Assembly (NCBI GenBank): GCA_031289385.1
Contig: JAITPP010000252.1
Coordinates: 1 to 8,008 of the forward strand
Length of the DNA stretch: 8,008 nt
Direction of reading: 5' to 3'
DNA from: Prevotellaceae bacterium
GTDB taxonomy: Bacteria > Bacteroidota > Bacteroidia > Bacteroidales > UBA932
Shown here: positions 6,811 to 8,008 of the stretch, one piece after another
Layout of the letters: each line of letters begins with the position of its first letter
Numbering within the stretch: position 1 is the first letter of the stretch
The notes under the pieces: model-generated
The model's database searches: none
What the model saw: only the letters and a program-made list of their open reading frames with translations
Told to the model about the DNA's origin: nothing
Position numbers and translations under genes: made by a program

Positions 6811-7716
6811 ATGAAAATATTAAAATATTTATCTATAATTTTTTTCACAGTATTTGTATTGTCCTGTGAAAAACACAAACTTGAGTATAATGCAGCACCT
6901 GTTGATGACTCTCAAGTGCTGTTGCAATTGAATTATGTTGTACCTGCTACAAGTATTGCAGGAAATTATATAATCAGAGTTGATCTTAATAATAAACCTG
7001 TTTCGTATGCAAATCTTGTTCCTTTCGACTTATTTCCGAACAGTGTAGGTAGATTTGTTACTGTTAAAGAAGGTGATGTAAACATTAAATTGTATAAAAC
7101 CGTATCGGGAGCTCAGGAATTGGTTTACGATAGAAATGTAAATTTACCGGGAGGCAAAAGATATAACGTTTTTGTATATCAATTTGATAAAGATCCTATT
7201 GTAATAGATAATGGATACCCTTATGTACAAGAACCTTATCCTATCCGCGATAGCGTTTGTTATTTTAAATTTTACAATTTTTATCACGATGCCGATGGCA
7301 TTACACCGCTTTGCAAACAGGGAGAAAAGCTACAATTACAGTATGTCTATTATACAACAACAGATTGTGATGCGGGATGGACAGTTTATGCGGGAACTAC
7401 CGATACCTTTAATCTTGGCGAGCCTATTGCATTTGGCGAAACAACAGGATGGCATCCGGTTCGTATAAGACCAACACACAAGATGTCATACGGATGGAAT
7501 CCTCTGCGAATATTTGTAAGATTAATAAAGGCTGACGGTACTAAAGTATGGCTTCCTTATTTGAACTCAGCCGGTGTACAAACTACATATACATGGAGCA
7601 CAACTACACAGAGAGTTTTAGGACGCCGCTATAATCTTATATTATGCGGACGATTCGGCGGTAGTGGTGGTTATTCAAATCAAATATGGAATTTTAAAGA
7701 ATTTAATAGTTTGTAA
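6811..7716 (+). CDS. Putative surface lipoprotein with DUF4397-like N-terminal domain
   Basis: This 301-residue protein begins with a lipoprotein signal and lipobox VLSC (C19), followed by EKHK. It should be lipid-anchored, probably in the outer membrane and perhaps surface-exposed. Residues about 35-125 look like a beta sandwich: YIIRVDLNNKPV, then EGDVNIKLYK, then NLPGGKRYNVFVY (111-123). That order resembles DUF4397 domains (vDvyvNG ... aG ... L.aGk.YTv). A second beta-rich part starts at about DSVCYFKFYNF (147-157) and runs to the end. I could not assign the family with certainty. Its place as third gene after SusC and SusD is where SusE/SusF-like accessory binding proteins often sit, so ligand capture or complex support is a fair inference. 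No catalytic motif is seen. Confidence 0.8.
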   Translation: MKILKYLSIIFFTVFVLSCEKHKLEYNAAPVDDSQVLLQLNYVVPATSIAGNYIIRVDLNNKPVSYANLVPFDLFPNSVGRFVTVKEGDVNIKLYKTVSGAQELVYDRNVNLPGGKRYNVFVYQFDKDPIVIDNGYPYVQEPYPIRDSVCYFKFYNFYHDADGITPLCKQGEKLQLQYVYYTTTDCDAGWTVYAGTTDTFNLGEPIAFGETTGWHPVRIRPTHKMSYGWNPLRIFVRLIKADGTKVWLPYLNSAGVQTTYTWSTTTQRVLGRRYNLILCGRFGGSGGYSNQIWNFKEFNSL

Positions 7717-7728
7717 AAAATAAAAAAA

Positions 7729-7776
7729 ATGATAAAACTATTTGGTTTTACATTATGTGTTAAAAAAAGAGGATAA
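7729..7776 (+). other. 15-codon open frame (MIKLFGFTLCVKKRG) in operon position
   Basis: An ATG 12 bases after the preceding stop opens a 15-codon frame ending with TAA inside the GGATA-A-TATCC palindrome (7771-7781). Start context (A-rich tract then ATG) and spacing are like those of the real genes in the operon. The peptide begins like a signal sequence but stops at once. It could be the stump of a fourth operon gene cut off by the structured element that follows, or chance in A/T-rich DNA. I do not claim a functional gene. Confidence 0.2.
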
Positions 7777-7785
7777 TATCCCTCT

Positions 7786-7878
7786 CTCTGTTCGGCGCAG
7801 GAGTTTGCAAAGCGTTGAAAATGGAAACAAGCCTTTTGCTTACCATTAAAAAGCAAAAACCCGCGCCGAATAACAGAG
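7786..7878 (+). repeat. Large imperfect stem-loop after the operon (palindromic repeat or terminator region)
   Basis: TTCGGCGC (7791-7798) pairs with GCGCCGAA (7863-7870), and the stem continues inward to 7808/7853 for 18 positions with three mismatches. Outward, CTCTG (7786-7790) pairs with CAGAG (7874-7878) across a TAA bulge. Inside, TTTTGCTT (7834-7841) and AAGCAAAA (7851-7858) can form a competing 8-bp hairpin. The stem is GC-rich in AT-rich surroundings. A short T-run (TTTT, 7879-7882) follows, so it may end or protect the operon transcript; it may also be a mobile palindromic element. The small palindrome GGATA-A-TATCC (7771-7781) lies just before it. Confidence 0.5.
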
Positions 7879-7952
7879 TTTTAGAAAAAATTATTATTTT
7901 AAAATGAAATGCTTATTAATAAAAAATAAATAAATTATAAAAGATGATAAGA

Positions 7953-8008
7953 AAATCCCGACAGGGTTTATCTCTCGGTAGAAGTGATAAATACCACAGG
8001 ACTGCCAC
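7953..8008. repeat. Possible short interspersed palindromic repeat at window edge (partial)
   Basis: CCC-GACA-GGG (7957-7966) is followed by TTTATCTCTCGGTAGAA (7967-7983). From memory, a CCC..GGG palindrome followed about ten to fifteen bases later by GGTAGAA recurs as an intergenic repeat in Bacteroidetes genomes. The window ends shortly after, so the extent is unknown. No coding frame is supported in 7777-8008. Confidence 0.3.

Noticed and set aside
7786..7878. Integron attC site
   Set aside because: The ends read GTT...AAC, the reverse of the AAC...GTT arrangement of attC, and there is no cassette gene or integrase.
7953..8008. Cobalamin riboswitch, suggested by ACTGCCAC at the window end
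   Set aside because: The other conserved boxes of that riboswitch are absent upstream and no downstream gene is visible.

Overview
The window looks like a chromosomal segment of an AT-rich Bacteroidetes genome, most likely of the order Bacteroidales. The grounds are a SusC/SusD outer-membrane pair, the absence of Shine-Dalgarno sequences before A-rich starts, and promoter elements of the Bacteroidetes type (TTTG, a 19-21 base spacer, TAnnTTTG). Genus cannot be told from the sequence alone.

Layout. Bases 1-272 are a repeat-rich intergenic stretch. Bases 273-1169 (minus strand) encode a diacylglycerol-kinase-type lipid kinase with its own short promoter. Bases 1170-1704 are a 535-base divergent intergenic region. 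Bases 1705-7716 are a tight plus-strand operon of three cell-envelope genes: a SusC-type TonB-dependent transporter, a long SusD-type surface lipoprotein, and a smaller lipoprotein with a DUF4397-like N-terminal half. Gaps between them are 12 and 21 bases. Bases 7717-8008 hold no convincing gene, but contain a large imperfect stem-loop (7786-7878) and the start of a short palindromic repeat at the window edge.

The main discovery candidate is in the divergent region. A perfect 31-bp inverted repeat (1302-1332 and 1432-1462) flanks a 99-bp segment carrying a consensus promoter (TTTG at 1394-1397, 19-base spacer, TATTTTTG at 1417-1424) aimed at the susC operon. This is the architecture of an invertible promoter (phase-variation switch). 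In the orientation given here the operon would be ON; flipped, the promoter would face the lipid kinase. Each repeat arm also reads like a dif/Xer site: an outer half ending CATAA, a 6-bp centre CTTACA, and an inner half TTATGTTAAGT that differs at one position from the XerD half of E. coli dif. This suggests that a Xer-type tyrosine recombinase, possibly the housekeeping one, flips the switch. No recombinase gene lies in the window. Inversion itself is inference and has not been shown.

How the genes would work together: SusC and SusD form a lidded outer-membrane importer for an unidentified glycan or peptide, with the third lipoprotein as a likely surface accessory. No glycosidase, sigma/anti-sigma pair or sensor regulator is seen nearby, so the promoter switch may be the main visible control.
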